Shown piece by piece: positions 50,216 to 59,320 of a DNA stretch of 64,000 nucleotides. Both the position numbers and the translations under genes were made by a program. Source of the stretch: Thermoleophilia bacterium UBA6103 (lineage in GTDB: Bacteria > Actinomycetota > Thermoleophilia > UBA2241); contig DIWP01000025.1 in the NCBI GenBank assembly GCA_002423545.1, positions 1 through 64,000 of the forward strand. The letters run 5' to 3'. Under the pieces are notes generated by a model. It saw nothing but the letters and a program-made list of their open reading frames with translations, had not been told where the DNA came from and did not search any database. How positions within the stretch are numbered: the first letter of the stretch is position 1; each line of letters begins with the position of its first letter.

Positions 50216-51544
50216 TCACGGTCGCACCGAGCGATCGGATCGATCGGGCGGTCGGGTGGCGCCGGCCGCGTCAGACTCGACCACGTGCAGCCGAGAGCCG
50301 GCGGCGTCCGGCGCGACCGCCGGCTCTTCGCGTCCCCCGCCGGCTGCAGGCTCTCCGCGTCCCCCGCCGGCTGCAGGCTCTCCGCGTCCGCCGCCGGCTG
50401 CAGGCTCTCCGCGTCCGCCGCCGGCCGCCCGCAGATGCGGGCCGCATTCAGCGGCCGGCTCCACCTTCACGAGGCACGAGTCGCCGCGCAGCGACTCCTC
50501 GGCCGCCTCGAGCACCTTGACCACGCGCAGGCCGGCCGCCCCGTCGCTAAGCGGCGGCCGCCCGGTCTCGACGCACTCGAGGAAGTGCAGCGCCTCGGCC
50601 CGCAGCGGCTCGGTGGTGTCCAGGCGCGGCGCCACGATGTCGCCGGTGTGGTAGGTGAGCTCGAACTCCTCGAAGGTGGTCGGCTCGGTGTAGTGCACGC
50701 CGTGATCGTAGAGGCGCACCTTCTCGTCGGCGGCGGTGTCGTCGTAGAGCACCATCTTCTTGCTGCCCACGACGACCGTGCGGCGCAGCTTGACCGGCGA
50801 GAGCCAGGAAACATGGGCGAGGGCGACGACGCCCGAGCGGAAGCGCAGGTTGACGAAGGCGACGTCGGGGATGTGCCTGCGCACGCAGGCGCGGCCGGTG
50901 ACACTGACGGCGACCACATCGTCGGGCGTCGCACCGTGGCCGTGGGGCGTTGCCGCCGGCGCCGTCTGCGGCGCCCGATGCCCGTCGCCGAGCCAGTAGT
51001 CGAGGATCGAGAGGTCGTGCGTGGCCAGGTCCCAGATGACGCTCACGTCCTTCTGGTGCAGGCCGAGGTTGACCCGCTGGCTCGTCACGAAGCGGATCTC
51101 GCCCAACTCGCCGCTGTCGATGATCTGCTTGACCTTGCGCACCGGCGGGCTGTAGACAAACGTGTGGCCGACCATGAGCGTGAGGCCGCCGCCGGCCGCC
51201 AGCCGGCAGAGCTCGGCGGCCTCGGCCGACGACGCCGCGATCGGCTTCTCCACGAACACGTGCTTGCCGACCCGCAGCGCCGCCGCGGCCAGCGGATGGT
51301 GTGTGGAGATCGGCGTGGCGATCACTACGGCCTCGACTTCGGGGTCGTCGATGACCCGCTCGAACGACGAGGTGGTCTGCACCGCCGGATAGCGGGCCTG
51401 GGCCCGGGCGAGCTGCTCCGAGCGCAGGTCACACACGTATTTGACGCGGCAGCCGCTCTCGAGGCTTGCGGTGGGCAGCTCCATGTAGTTGCGCAGCAGG
51501 TTGGGGCCCCAGTAGCCGTAGCCGATGATGGCGACCGTCGTCAT
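50216..51544 (-). CDS. Gfo/Idh/MocA-family oxidoreductase
   Basis: A 442-residue NAD(P)-dependent oxidoreductase from ATG 51544 (GGAG eight bases upstream). The N-terminal Rossmann fold has IGYGYWGPNLLRN and VIATPISTHH; the catalytic EKPIAASS is at about residues 98-105. The middle has the C-terminal alpha/beta domain ending about residue 355. The tail contains four near-identical copies of GEPAAGGGR-type 9-residue units encoded by a 27-bp tandem repeat, not part of the family. In WbpB-type enzymes such proteins oxidise C3 of a UDP-sugar; together with DegT and LbH genes, a diamino-sugar pathway is likely. Confidence 0.88.
   Translation of the reverse strand: MTTVAIIGYGYWGPNLLRNYMELPTASLESGCRVKYVCDLRSEQLARAQARYPAVQTTSSFERVIDDPEVEAVVIATPISTHHPLAAAALRVGKHVFVEKPIAASSAEAAELCRLAAGGGLTLMVGHTFVYSPPVRKVKQIIDSGELGEIRFVTSQRVNLGLHQKDVSVIWDLATHDLSILDYWLGDGHRAPQTAPAATPHGHGATPDDVVAVSVTGRACVRRHIPDVAFVNLRFRSGVVALAHVSWLSPVKLRRTVVVGSKKMVLYDDTAADEKVRLYDHGVHYTEPTTFEEFELTYHTGDIVAPRLDTTEPLRAEALHFLECVETGRPPLSDGAAGLRVVKVLEAAEESLRGDSCLVKVEPAAECGPHLRAAGGGRGEPAAGGGRGEPAAGGGRGEPAAGGGREEPAVAPDAAGSRLHVVESDAAGATRPPDRSDRSVRP
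50320..50425. repeat. 27-bp tandem repeat within the Gfo/Idh gene
   Basis: About four copies of a unit that includes GCCGGCTGCAGGCTCTCCGC run through the end of the coding sequence, giving the GGGRGEPAA peptide repeat. The unit keeps the frame. Confidence 0.8.
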
Positions 51545-51575
51545 GGGCGTCTCCGAGGGTTGCGGTTGGCGGTGA

Positions 51576-53071
51576 TCATCCCGCCCCCCGGCCGTTGATG
51601 ACCGCGGGGACGGTACGCAGGCAGATGATCGCGTCGAGGACCGGCGACTGGTTGAGCTGGTAGAAGAGGTCCATGAAGACCATCTGGTCGAAGCTGACAC
51701 GGCTGCGGCCGCCGACCTGCCAGAGGCCGGAGACGCCCGGCAAGCAGGCCAGGCGCTGCCGATGCCACTCGTTGTAGGCCTCGACCTCGTAGGGCAGCGG
51801 CGGCCGCGGCCCCACCAGGCTCATGTCTCCGCGCAGGACGTTCCAGAACTGCGGCAGCTCGTCGAGCGAGTAGCGGCGGATGAAGCGGCCGACGCGCGTG
51901 ACGCGGGCGTCGTCGGCCATCTTGAGCTCGGCGACCTGCTCTTGCCCGTCGCCCTGGTCGCAGGCCGCCACGTCGCCGGCGATGAGGGCCTGAACGTACT
52001 CGCGGTGGACGTCGTGGTGATCACCGACCACCATGCTGCGGAACTTGAGGAACTGGAACTCACGGCCGCGCAGGCCGATGCGGCGCTGCCGGTAGAGCAC
52101 CGGACCGGGCGAGCTGAGCTTGACGGCGAGCGCGATGGCGGCCATCGGCACGGCGAGGACGAGCAGGGCGGCCGAGGCGCCGGCGATGTCGAAGACACGC
52201 TTGGCGCGCCGCACGGCGCCGTTGGGCGGTTTGGCGCGCACGCGCACAACGGGCGACTCGAAGAGCTGGAAGAGCAGCCGGTTGCTGTGCATGGGCCGCA
52301 CCAGGTCGCTGACCACATACGCTGTGACGTGACGGTCGCGAGCGGCCTGGACGGCCGGCAGCACGGCGGGCAGCGCCAGGCCGTCGGCGTCGATGAACAC
52401 GGCGGTGACGGAACGGCCCTGCTCGCGCAGGTCGTCGAGGGCCGCCCCGAGATTCCGGGCGCAGTCGCGTACGCACAACGTGCAGTCGGCTGGGACTCGG
52501 CCTGGGTGTCGGCCTGAAGGTCGCCCTGGGGGTCCGGCCTCTCGCACACCGTGCGACGCCAGCGCGTGAAGCCCTTGAGTTCGTTGAGACGACGCGCCAG
52601 CACCTCTCCGCGGGCTGAGCGGCCGACGATCAGCGTCACCGGCCGCTCCCGCACGGCCCAGCGCCCGTACAGCCGGGCGTACACGCCGAGCCGCAGCGTC
52701 GCGGCGTACACGGCGAAGAATGCGAACGTGGCCAGCAGCATGAACCGCGACTGGCCGACAGACGACGACTTCACCAGGTAGACGGCCGCCGCCGAGAGCA
52801 CGGTGGCCACCAGCACGCCCTTGACGAGCGTCCGAAGCAGGAGCGGCCTGAACACGAAGACCTCCTGCTCATACAAGCCGAAAGCGAGGAACGAGAGCAG
52901 CGCCAGGGCAAGCGAGACGACGAGTGACCAGTCGGCGGTGATCGAGCCGCTGCCGAACCACGAGGCCAGCCCGTCGGCGTTGCGGATAACAAGGGCACAG
53001 AAATACGCGGCAACGAAGGCGCAGGCGTCCAGGAGGACAGTGCCCAAGGCCGAACCGACACGATGCGTCAC
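51576..53071 (-). pseudogene. Undecaprenyl-phosphate sugar phosphotransferase (WcaJ/WbaP type), frameshifted
   Basis: The N-terminal part starts at GTG 53071 (GGAGGGG upstream) and has five hydrophobic spans, then RPVTLIVGRSARGEVLARRL. It ends near codon 200 in PDPQGDLQADTQAESQP. The C-terminal part continues in another frame from about 52,490: ALDDLREQGRSVTAVFIDADG, a membrane helix, then the transferase domain KRVFDIAGASAALLVLA and RVTRVGRFIRRYSLDELPQFWNVLRGDMSLVGPRP. The enzyme would transfer a sugar-1-phosphate to undecaprenyl phosphate to start repeat-unit synthesis. The shift lies in a short Gln/Ala/Asp repeat (CAGGCCGACACC-like units). It may be a real lesion, a switchable repeat or a read error. 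Confidence 0.8.
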
Positions 53072-53610
53072 CGAGTATCCCCTCCCCCGACGCGTCGCCT
53101 GCCTCGACGCCGATGGTACCGCCGTGTTGCCCACTGTGGAAACGCTGAGTATCGGCATAGTAGCAGAGCGGGCGGACGGATCACCACTGCGACCCGGGAC
53201 CCGACGTCAGGAATCACACCGGTTGTCCGGATGGTCGCGGTCCACAGACAAGCTCTTGACCCCAACCCCGCTCCTCGACGCCGAGAACGCGAAAGGTCGT
53301 CCGCCGCTACCGCGCAAAGCCGACCTTCAGCAGACTCGGACTTCAGTATGACGCCGTCGCCGGCGGTTGTCAGTTTCGCTAGGCGGATATACCAGCCGGT
53401 CGCGCCGCCGGTCGCCGAATCCCGCGAGGGTGTCTGCCAAGAAGGCCGCGGGGACCTGGCACCTGGCGTCGCGTCGCGGCTCTGGGATGTGTGGACACAT
53501 TTGCGGCACCCGGATGTCCACGGATCCCCGAGTCACTCTGGAGGAGTCCCCCCGCCCCGGAAGAGCCCCCGGCCCGGAAGAGACCGGCCCCTCTCCCCCG
53601 ACGCTGCGTC
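53072..53610. other. Gap between the WcaJ-type and DegT genes
   Basis: 539 bp with no gene. It contains repeat A3 (53,480-53,538). The rest shows no hairpin or RNA that I could recognise. Confidence 0.6.
53480..53538. repeat. Palindromic repeat family A, copy 3
   Basis: Arms CTCTGGGATGTGTGGACA (53,480-53,497) and TGTCCACGGATCCCCGAG (53,515-53,532) pair at 15 of 18 positions, loop 17 bases, followed by TCACTC. It is in the opposite orientation to copies 1 and 2. Confidence 0.8.
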
Positions 53611-55101
53611 TCAGCTCAGGGCGTCGACCAGAGCAGCGACGACGTGGTCCTGCTGGGCGCGGGTGATCTCCGGGAATATCGGCAGCGAGAGGATCTGCGT
53701 GGCCAGCCGTTCGGCGGCCGGAAAGTCGCCGAGGCGGTAGCCGAGGTGCGCGTAGGCCGGCTGCATGTGGAGCGGCACGGCATAGTGGATGCCGCTCTGC
53801 ACGCCGGCGGCTGCGAGGCGCTCGCGGACCTCGTCGCGCGCCTCGCCGCGGCTCTGGATGTCGTGCAGGCCGCGGCCGGAGAGATCGGGCAGCGTCCGCT
53901 GGTCGACGCCGGGCAGACCGGCGATGGGATGCTCGTCGGCGACCAGACCGGGATCGTCAAAGCCCGCCTCTAGCTCGGCCGCGTCCCGGTCCCGGCGCTC
54001 GAGCTCGTCGGCCAGGAGACGCTCGGCGAGGTCGGTGTCGGTGTCCTCTTCATGCGAGCCGGTGAGCAGCCGCACCACGTAGAGATGATAGACGGGCTCA
54101 TCGAGCGTGGCGCGGCGGGCGATGGGCGCCACGCCGGGGATATCGCGCAGCTTCTCGTCGTAGTAGGCGGCGGCCTCGCGGCGGGCGGTGTTCCAGGCCG
54201 GCAGGCACTCGAGCTTGATGCTCAGAAAGGCGGCCTGCAGGTTATGCAGGCGGTCGCAGTAGCCGACGAGCGTGTGGACCTGCTTCTCGGCCTGGCCGTG
54301 GTTGCGCAGAAGACGGAGGCGTTCGGCGACGGCGTTGTCTGACGTGACAACGGCACCGCCGTCGCCCAGGGCGCCGAGGTTCTTGCCCGGGTAGAAGCTG
54401 AAGGCGGCGGTGACTCCGAAGCTGCCGCAGGGGCGGCCTGCGGCCGGCGGCCCGGCGGCACCCGCGGGCGGGGCCGCGATGGCGGCCGGCGGCCCGGCGG
54501 CACCCGCGGGCGGGGCCGCGATGGCGGCCGGCGGCTCCGTGGCGGAGAGCGAGGCCGGTGGCTCAATGGCTGAAGACGAGGCCGCGGCGCCGCCGTAGAG
54601 GGCGCCGTGCGCCTGGCAGGCGTCTTCCACCACCGCCAGGCCGTGTTCCTCGGCGATGGCGAGGATCGGATCCATGTCGCAGGGCTGGCCATACAGATGC
54701 ACCGGCACGACGGCGCTGAGCATGCCCTCGCGCTCCCCGCAGACGGCGGCCAGAGCGTCGGGATCGAGGAGAGCGGTGTGCGGGTCGACGTCACAGAAGA
54801 TCGGCGTGGCTCCGATGTGACTGACGGCCTCGGCGGTGGCGATGAACGTGTTGGCCGGCACCACGACTTCGTCGCCCGGGCCCACTCCGGCGCCCAGCAG
54901 GGCCAGTTTGACGGCGTCTGTCCCCGAACTGACTCCCACGCAGTGCGCGGCGCCGCAGAAGGCGGCGAAGGCCGCCTCGAAGTCGGCCAGCTCCGGCCCC
55001 ATGGTGTAGGCGGCGCCCGAGGTCACCGACCCAAAGGCCGCCGCGAGCTCGTCGTGCAGCTCGCGTGCCTGGGCCTTGAGATCGACGAAGGGGACGTCCA
55101 T
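53611..55101 (-). CDS. DegT/DnrJ/EryC1 sugar aminotransferase
   Basis: A 496-residue PLP enzyme (family usual ~370) from ATG 55101; GAGGAG is upstream. It begins VPFVDLKAQARELHDEL. VVEDACQAHGA holds the PLP-contacting Asp, and the PLP lysine is in SFYPGKNLGALGDGG. Two insertions enlarge it: an Ala/Pro/Gly stretch near residues 165-215, with two copies of an APPAGAAGPPAAI unit from a 42-bp repeat, and a charged ~70-residue segment near 365-430. It should aminate a 3- or 4-keto sugar nucleotide. Its neighbours WcaJ and Gfo/Idh support use in polysaccharide. Confidence 0.88.
   Translation of the reverse strand: MDVPFVDLKAQARELHDELAAAFGSVTSGAAYTMGPELADFEAAFAAFCGAAHCVGVSSGTDAVKLALLGAGVGPGDEVVVPANTFIATAEAVSHIGATPIFCDVDPHTALLDPDALAAVCGEREGMLSAVVPVHLYGQPCDMDPILAIAEEHGLAVVEDACQAHGALYGGAAASSSAIEPPASLSATEPPAAIAAPPAGAAGPPAAIAAPPAGAAGPPAAGRPCGSFGVTAAFSFYPGKNLGALGDGGAVVTSDNAVAERLRLLRNHGQAEKQVHTLVGYCDRLHNLQAAFLSIKLECLPAWNTARREAAAYYDEKLRDIPGVAPIARRATLDEPVYHLYVVRLLTGSHEEDTDTDLAERLLADELERRDRDAAELEAGFDDPGLVADEHPIAGLPGVDQRTLPDLSGRGLHDIQSRGEARDEVRERLAAAGVQSGIHYAVPLHMQPAYAHLGYRLGDFPAAERLATQILSLPIFPEITRAQQDHVVAALVDALS
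54443..54536. repeat. 42-bp tandem repeat inside the DegT gene
   Basis: GCCGGCGGCCCGGCGGCACC begins units at 54,443 and 54,485, with a third part at 54,527. It keeps the reading frame and lengthens a loop. Confidence 0.85.
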
Positions 55102-55242
55102 CAGGTGTTCTCCTCTGCTGGCTCGGGCCGTGGACACCGGCGCGCAGAGCGCCGGCGCGTCACGGCCGCGTGAAGCTGGTCGTGTGTGGTGTGGTCGTGT
55201 GTGGTGTGGTGGTGGGGCGCGGACACACGTAGCCTCCTCACC

Positions 55243-56073
55243 TCACCGCGGCTCGCCGAACAGGCAGCGCTCCGCATTCTTGGCAAAGAACAGCTCGCGC
55301 ACCGCCGGCTTGACGGCAGTGGTCCAGGCCTCGACGGCGGCGCCGAACTCCACCAGCGGGTAGTCGGTGCCGAACAGGCAGCGGTCCTTGAGGTAGGAGT
55401 TGACCGCCTGCAGCGTCGCCTCGGGCAGATACTGCGGCCACAGGGCACTGAACTCCAGGAAGATGTTGGGATGCTTCTGCGCCACGGCCAGCGCCAGCAC
55501 GCCGAACCCGTTGCCGGCGTGAGAGATCACCAGCTTGAGGTCGGGGAAGTCGATGGCGATCTGGTCCATGTACTGGGGATCGCCGAGCCACATGCTCTGG
55601 AAGCGGTTGTAGTGCAGGCTGCCGTGCACGATGGCGACCAGACCGTGGCTCTCGCAGTACGCGTAGATGGGATAGAGCACGGCCTCGTTGGCGGCCACGC
55701 CCCAGATGTACGGGCTGATGTTGGCGCCCAGGAAGCCGGCCTGGCGGCAGCGCTCCAGCTCCTCGAGGTTGCGTCTCACCCCATACTTGGGATGCACGCC
55801 GGCGATGTAGTAGAAGGGGTCCGCGTCGCCGAGGGACTCGCGGACCTCCATGAGGTGGTCGTTGTCTTCGATGGACCCGCCGCAGACCACGCCGCGCGCG
55901 ACGCCGCCGCTGTTCATGTTCTCGATGTAGTCCGGCATGCTCATGGGCGTGAGCCGGGGCCGCATCTTGTAGAGGTCGATGTACTGCGCGAAGTGGGGCG
56001 CCGGGTCATCGGGGTCCCAGGGGCCGAGCATGTGCTCGGTGCGCAGGCGTACGCGGAAATCGACGACGTCCAT
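55243..56073 (-). CDS. Amidohydrolase-family (amidohydrolase 2) protein
   Basis: A 276-residue TIM-barrel metal-dependent hydrolase. It lacks the canonical HxH at the start; the N-terminus reads DVVDFRVRLRTEHMLGPWD. Other marks are IAGVHPKYGV, LVAIVHGSLHYN, LKLVISHAGNG and FGTDYPLVE, which give His and Asp ligands at the strand ends. The Cys near GVVCGGSIEDND is unexplained. In this family activities are decarboxylation or lactone hydrolysis; the substrate is not known. It lies between the DegT and GNAT genes on the same strand. Confidence 0.82.
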   Translation of the reverse strand: MDVVDFRVRLRTEHMLGPWDPDDPAPHFAQYIDLYKMRPRLTPMSMPDYIENMNSGGVARGVVCGGSIEDNDHLMEVRESLGDADPFYYIAGVHPKYGVRRNLEELERCRQAGFLGANISPYIWGVAANEAVLYPIYAYCESHGLVAIVHGSLHYNRFQSMWLGDPQYMDQIAIDFPDLKLVISHAGNGFGVLALAVAQKHPNIFLEFSALWPQYLPEATLQAVNSYLKDRCLFGTDYPLVEFGAAVEAWTTAVKPAVRELFFAKNAERCLFGEPR

Positions 56074-56272
56074 GTGTGCGTCCTCTCTTCGGCGACAACG
56101 GCGAGCCGGGTGCCGCGGACGACGGCGCGGAGGGCCGGCCGCCCGCCGGCGCGGCCTCGGCCCCCGCCGGCGCGGCCTCGGCCCCGGTCGGCGTGTCCTC
56201 GGTCCCGGTCGGCCGGTGCAGCTCCCGGCCGGCGCGGCCCCAGCCGGCCGCGTCCGGGGACGCAGGCGTCTG

Positions 56273-57529
56273 TCAGTCGGCGCCCCGGTCGTAGTCGCGG
56301 CCCTCCAGGACCAGCTCCGTGACGTACCAGGAGTCGTGGTCGGTCACCCGCGGGTCGTCCCGCAGCTCCTCAGGAACATACAGGAAGAACTGCCGCGGCC
56401 GAAAGCTCCGGCGGAACGCGGCCGGCGACAGGATGCCCTTGTTGAGGAAGCCGGCGCTGCGCAGGCAGCGCGCCAACGGCCGCGAGCGCCGCAGCGTGAG
56501 GCAGGTGATCTTCTCGACGCCGCGCTGCCGGCCGCGCTCGGTGAGGGCCGCCAGCAGGTGGCGGTAGAGCGGCCCGCTGCGGCCGTCGACCACGATGTCG
56601 ACGATGGAGAGGATCCCGTGCCGCTCATAGTAGACGGCGTAGCCGAGCAGGCGGCCACGGCCGGCGGCGGCGCCTCCGGTCGCGCCGCCGGCGGGGCCAC
56701 TGCGGACGCCGCCCCGATCCGCGCCGCCGCCCTCGCGGGCCGCGCCGCCACCCCGGCCCTCGTCCCACATCGTCAGGTACTCGTGCTCCAGGTACGGGTC
56801 GCGGTCGATCCGCCAGCTCAGGTAGGCGGTGCTACGGTCGACGGTGATGCCGTAGGCCTCCCTGTTGGCGCTCCAGAGCGCCTCGATCTCCCCGAGCGGC
56901 GCCTCGCCGGCTTTGTGCGTGGCCGTGCGGTACCCGCAGCGGCGGCGGCGCCGCAGGCGGCTGACCCCCTGCAAGGCGGCGGTCCCCAGCCCGGCGAAGG
57001 CCGGCGCCAGAGCCCGGCCGACGGCGCCCTTGGCGGCGGCGATGGCGCGCAACTCGTCGCGCAGGGTGCCGGACCGCAGCCAGAGCGTGTACCGGACCCA
57101 GTTGTCGAAGGCCACGTAGCCCAGCTTGCGGCGGATCTTGCCGACGGCCCCATGCGACACCTGGCCGGCGGTGGTGAAGAAGAAGCTGTAGCGCGCCTTC
57201 TCCTTCTCGAACCACTCCTGCTCATGCGGCAGGTAAAGCCCGGTGCGCCAGTGATCGGGGTGGCTCATGCAGTTCTCTGTCTTGCCGGCGACCGTCGGCT
57301 TCCCGAAGACGCTCAGCGGCGTCGGGATGAGGCTGTACTGGGCGATGAGCTGGTCGCCCTCGGGGCGATCGAGGTCGAAGAGGAGGTCGATGCTGCCGCG
57401 CCCGTCCCAGGTCTCGAGCCACTCCCACGCGTACTGCTCCGGCGTGCGCTCGCGGCCGGTGACCATGGCGTAGAGACGGTTGATCTGGGCCTCGTCGCCG
57501 GGCCGATATGGTCTGCTGACCTTGTTCAC
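56273..57529 (-). CDS. GNAT-like acetyltransferase (sugar/EPS-associated)
   Basis: A 418-residue protein with two GNAT-like halves. The N-terminus has SRPYRPGDEAQINRLYAMV. LIPTPLSVFGKPTVAGKTENCMSHPDHWRTGLY is the first-half beta-bulge region. The second half has LLGYAVYYERHGILSIVDIVVDGRSGPLYRHLLAAL. A Gly/Arg-rich insert lies near residues 255-285. The same organisation occurs in acyltransferases of exopolysaccharide clusters. Substrate not known. It begins the - strand sugar-gene series. Confidence 0.75.
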   Translation of the reverse strand: MNKVSRPYRPGDEAQINRLYAMVTGRERTPEQYAWEWLETWDGRGSIDLLFDLDRPEGDQLIAQYSLIPTPLSVFGKPTVAGKTENCMSHPDHWRTGLYLPHEQEWFEKEKARYSFFFTTAGQVSHGAVGKIRRKLGYVAFDNWVRYTLWLRSGTLRDELRAIAAAKGAVGRALAPAFAGLGTAALQGVSRLRRRRRCGYRTATHKAGEAPLGEIEALWSANREAYGITVDRSTAYLSWRIDRDPYLEHEYLTMWDEGRGGGAAREGGGADRGGVRSGPAGGATGGAAAGRGRLLGYAVYYERHGILSIVDIVVDGRSGPLYRHLLAALTERGRQRGVEKITCLTLRRSRPLARCLRSAGFLNKGILSPAAFRRSFRPRQFFLYVPEELRDDPRVTDHDSWYVTELVLEGRDYDRGAD

Positions 57530-57736
57530 CGAGACACCTTCACAAGGACACCTTCATGTGGACACATCACCGAGGTACCTGCCTGTCTGCGACCGGCCGG
57601 AGGCTCAGGGCCGACGACTCGCGGCCGCCCACGCTGGGCCGACGACTTGCGGCCGCCCACACGGGGCCGGCGACTCAGGGCCGCCGGCCGCGCATCGGTG
57701 CCACTGTAGCAGGTGACCCGCTCACCCTGTCTTGCA

Positions 57737-57795
57737 GAGTGACTCCGGGATTCGTGGACATCCTGGCACCGCCAAGGTGTCCACACATCCCAGAG
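57737..57795. repeat. Palindromic repeat family A, copy 1
   Basis: GAGTGACTC flank, then arms CTCCGGGATTCGTGGACA (57,743-57,760) and TGTCCACACATCCCAGAG (57,778-57,795), paired at 15 of 18, loop 17 bases with an inner CCTGGC/GCCAAGG pairing. Confidence 0.85.
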
Positions 57796-57820
57796 GCACG
57801 ACGCCAAGCCCCCTTCCAGC

Positions 57821-57978
57821 CCGTCGCGATGGCCGCGGGGGCGTCGCGATGGCCGCGGGCGCGCCGCGCCGGCTGCGGGGGCGCCGCGATGGCTGCGGGG
57901 GCGTCGCGATGGCCGCGGGCGCGCCGCGCCGGCTGCGGGGGCGCCGCGATGGCTGCGGGGGCGTCGCGATGGCTGCGG
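57821..57978. repeat. GC-rich minisatellite with a perfect 60-bp unit
   Basis: 57,841-57,900 and 57,901-57,960 are identical. Each holds three ~20-bp subunits around GCGATGGCTGCGGGGGCG. The 60 bp is a multiple of three, but no gene uses it. Confidence 0.9.
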
Positions 57979-58141
57979 TGCCGCGACGGCCCCATCACCT
58001 TCTCCAGGATCGAAGCCCAGCCGACTGTCGAGGCGGGTTCATGTCGATCGTTGGCACTGTCTGATAGCCGTGGTTCATGGTCGGCGTTCAGAGGTGTTGC
58101 GGGCGCAGATCAGATGGAGAGTGCGGACGGGGCGCCGCGGT

Positions 58142-58555
58142 TCATGTTGCGGACGGCAGAGGCACGAGGTCCAGGTCGGTGCGCGCGAAGTCGTCGCCGA
58201 GGCACAGCAGCGGCATGCGGGCCAGCTTGGCCACGGCGTAAGTGAGGCAGTCGCCGTAGTTGAGGGCGGCCGGATGACGGCCCTTGCCGTAGCGGAGGAA
58301 GGCCGCCCACGCCACAAGCCAGTGCTCCTGGCCGAACGGCAGCACCCCTATCTCGAAGCGCGCCATGACGACGGTGAGCCTCGATGTGGCCTCGGAGGCC
58401 GACTGGCCCAGACGACCCGCAAGGACCATGCCCGTTTCGACAAGCGATGGCGCGCCGACGCAGCAGACGGGAGCCTCCACGAGCACCTCGAAGAGTGCTT
58501 CTGCCTCCCTCTCCCCCATGATGAGCGCCACGAGCGCCGAGCTGTCCAGCAGCAC
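58142..58555 (-). CDS. vapC: PIN-domain ribonuclease toxin (VapC), paralogue of the 46-kb copy
   Basis: A 137-residue PIN toxin from GTG 58555, 3 bp after vapB. LLDSSALVALIMG, GAPSLVETGMVL and NYGDCLTYAVAK give the acidic triad. GKGRHPAALNYGDCLTYA is shared almost exactly with the 46-kb VapC. Either they share a recent ancestor by duplication or both arrived separately with their antitoxins. Confidence 0.92.
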   Translation of the reverse strand: MLLDSSALVALIMGEREAEALFEVLVEAPVCCVGAPSLVETGMVLAGRLGQSASEATSRLTVVMARFEIGVLPFGQEHWLVAWAAFLRYGKGRHPAALNYGDCLTYAVAKLARMPLLCLGDDFARTDLDLVPLPSAT

Positions 58556-58558
58556 CGT

Positions 58559-58837
58559 CTACCTCGGCAGGCCGTCGGTGCCGTAGCCGACGATCTTGTC
58601 GTCGCGCGCCGTGTCGTGGGGCAGGCCGCGCTGGTCCTCGGGGACGAGGCTCCAGACCTCTTCCTCGAGGAATCGCCGCAGCTCCGCCTTGCGAGCCTGT
58701 GGATCGACGCCGCTCGTCAGGCGTCGGCGGCGCTCTTCCAGAGCGACCTTGATCGCCTGTGTCTTGGACTCGCCGGTGAGGCTCGCCACATCGGCGGCCA
58801 GCCGCTCCACTTCCACGTTCTTGATGGTCAGTGCCAC
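58559..58837 (-). CDS. vapB: VapB antitoxin (PSK-type), paralogue of the 46-kb copy
   Basis: A 92-residue antitoxin from GTG 58837, with the same GGGGAG-ATG-GTG arrangement at the start as the copy at 46.8 kb. ALTIKNVEVERLAADVASLTGESKTQAIKVALEERR is almost the same; the C-terminal halves differ more (DDKIVGYGTDG against DDEILGYGRDG), as expected for pairing with its own toxin. Confidence 0.9.
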   Translation of the reverse strand: MALTIKNVEVERLAADVASLTGESKTQAIKVALEERRRRLTSGVDPQARKAELRRFLEEEVWSLVPEDQRGLPHDTARDDKIVGYGTDGLPR

Positions 58838-59320
58838 GCTCATCTCCCCGCAAGTATGCGCTGCAGCCATGGTACCTTCAAGGTGACAGACAGTAAACGG
58901 AGGAGACGATCACCGTGCTTCGCGGGTGACGGTGAGCGCGGAGCGAGTGGGGCCGCAGGCTGTGTCGCGGTTGGCGCTCTCAGGACAGCGGCCCCGACCT
59001 GAGTGCGTCCGCGAGCAAGACCCGAGAGCGAGAGCGGGCAGCGCGAGATCGGGCAGAGCGAGATCGGGCAGAGCGAGATCGGGTCCTGACCCTGTCCTAC
59101 AGAGAGTGACTCCGGGATTCGTGGACATCCTGGCACCGTCAAGGTGTCCACACATCCCAGAGTCGCGATGCGAGCCCCCCGAGCCCGCCGCGAGGCGAGG
59201 CCCCCATCAAGCCCACCGCGGTGGCTCATGGGAGAACTCATCGACCCATCGACTCATTGACCCATCGACCCGTCGATCCAGTCGCCAGCGGGCAGGCCGC
59301 CGTGAGGTGCTCTCAGCCTC
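58838..59320. other. Gap with repeat A2 and short tandem repeats
   Basis: 483 bp. Contains an array of GCAGAGCGAGATCGG (about 59,040-59,090), repeat A2 (59,104-59,162) and an array around ATCGACCCATCGAC near 59,240-59,280. No gene seen. Confidence 0.65.
59104..59162. repeat. Palindromic repeat family A, copy 2
   Basis: Left and right arms (59,110-59,127 and 59,145-59,162) are identical in sequence to those of copy 1, with one difference in the loop. Same orientation as copy 1. Confidence 0.85.

Larger units (their letters stand above)
57530..58141. other. Gap with repeat A1 and a minisatellite
   Basis: 612 bp without a gene. Contents: imperfect 45-bp repeats with GGCCGACGACT near 57,612-57,690, repeat A1 (57,737-57,795) and the 60-bp tandem array (57,821-57,978). 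The open frames seen here are low-complexity Gly/Arg/Ala translations of the repeats. Confidence 0.65.

Noticed and set aside
57530..58070. Protein genes in the minisatellite region on either strand
   Set aside because: The translations are simple Gly/Arg/Ala/Asp repeats caused by the DNA repeat units, with no start signals.
50103..59162. Family A palindromes as ordinary rho-independent terminators
   Set aside because: They lack T-runs, occur in both orientations regardless of the neighbouring gene, and have conserved flanks and a fixed 17-base loop length.
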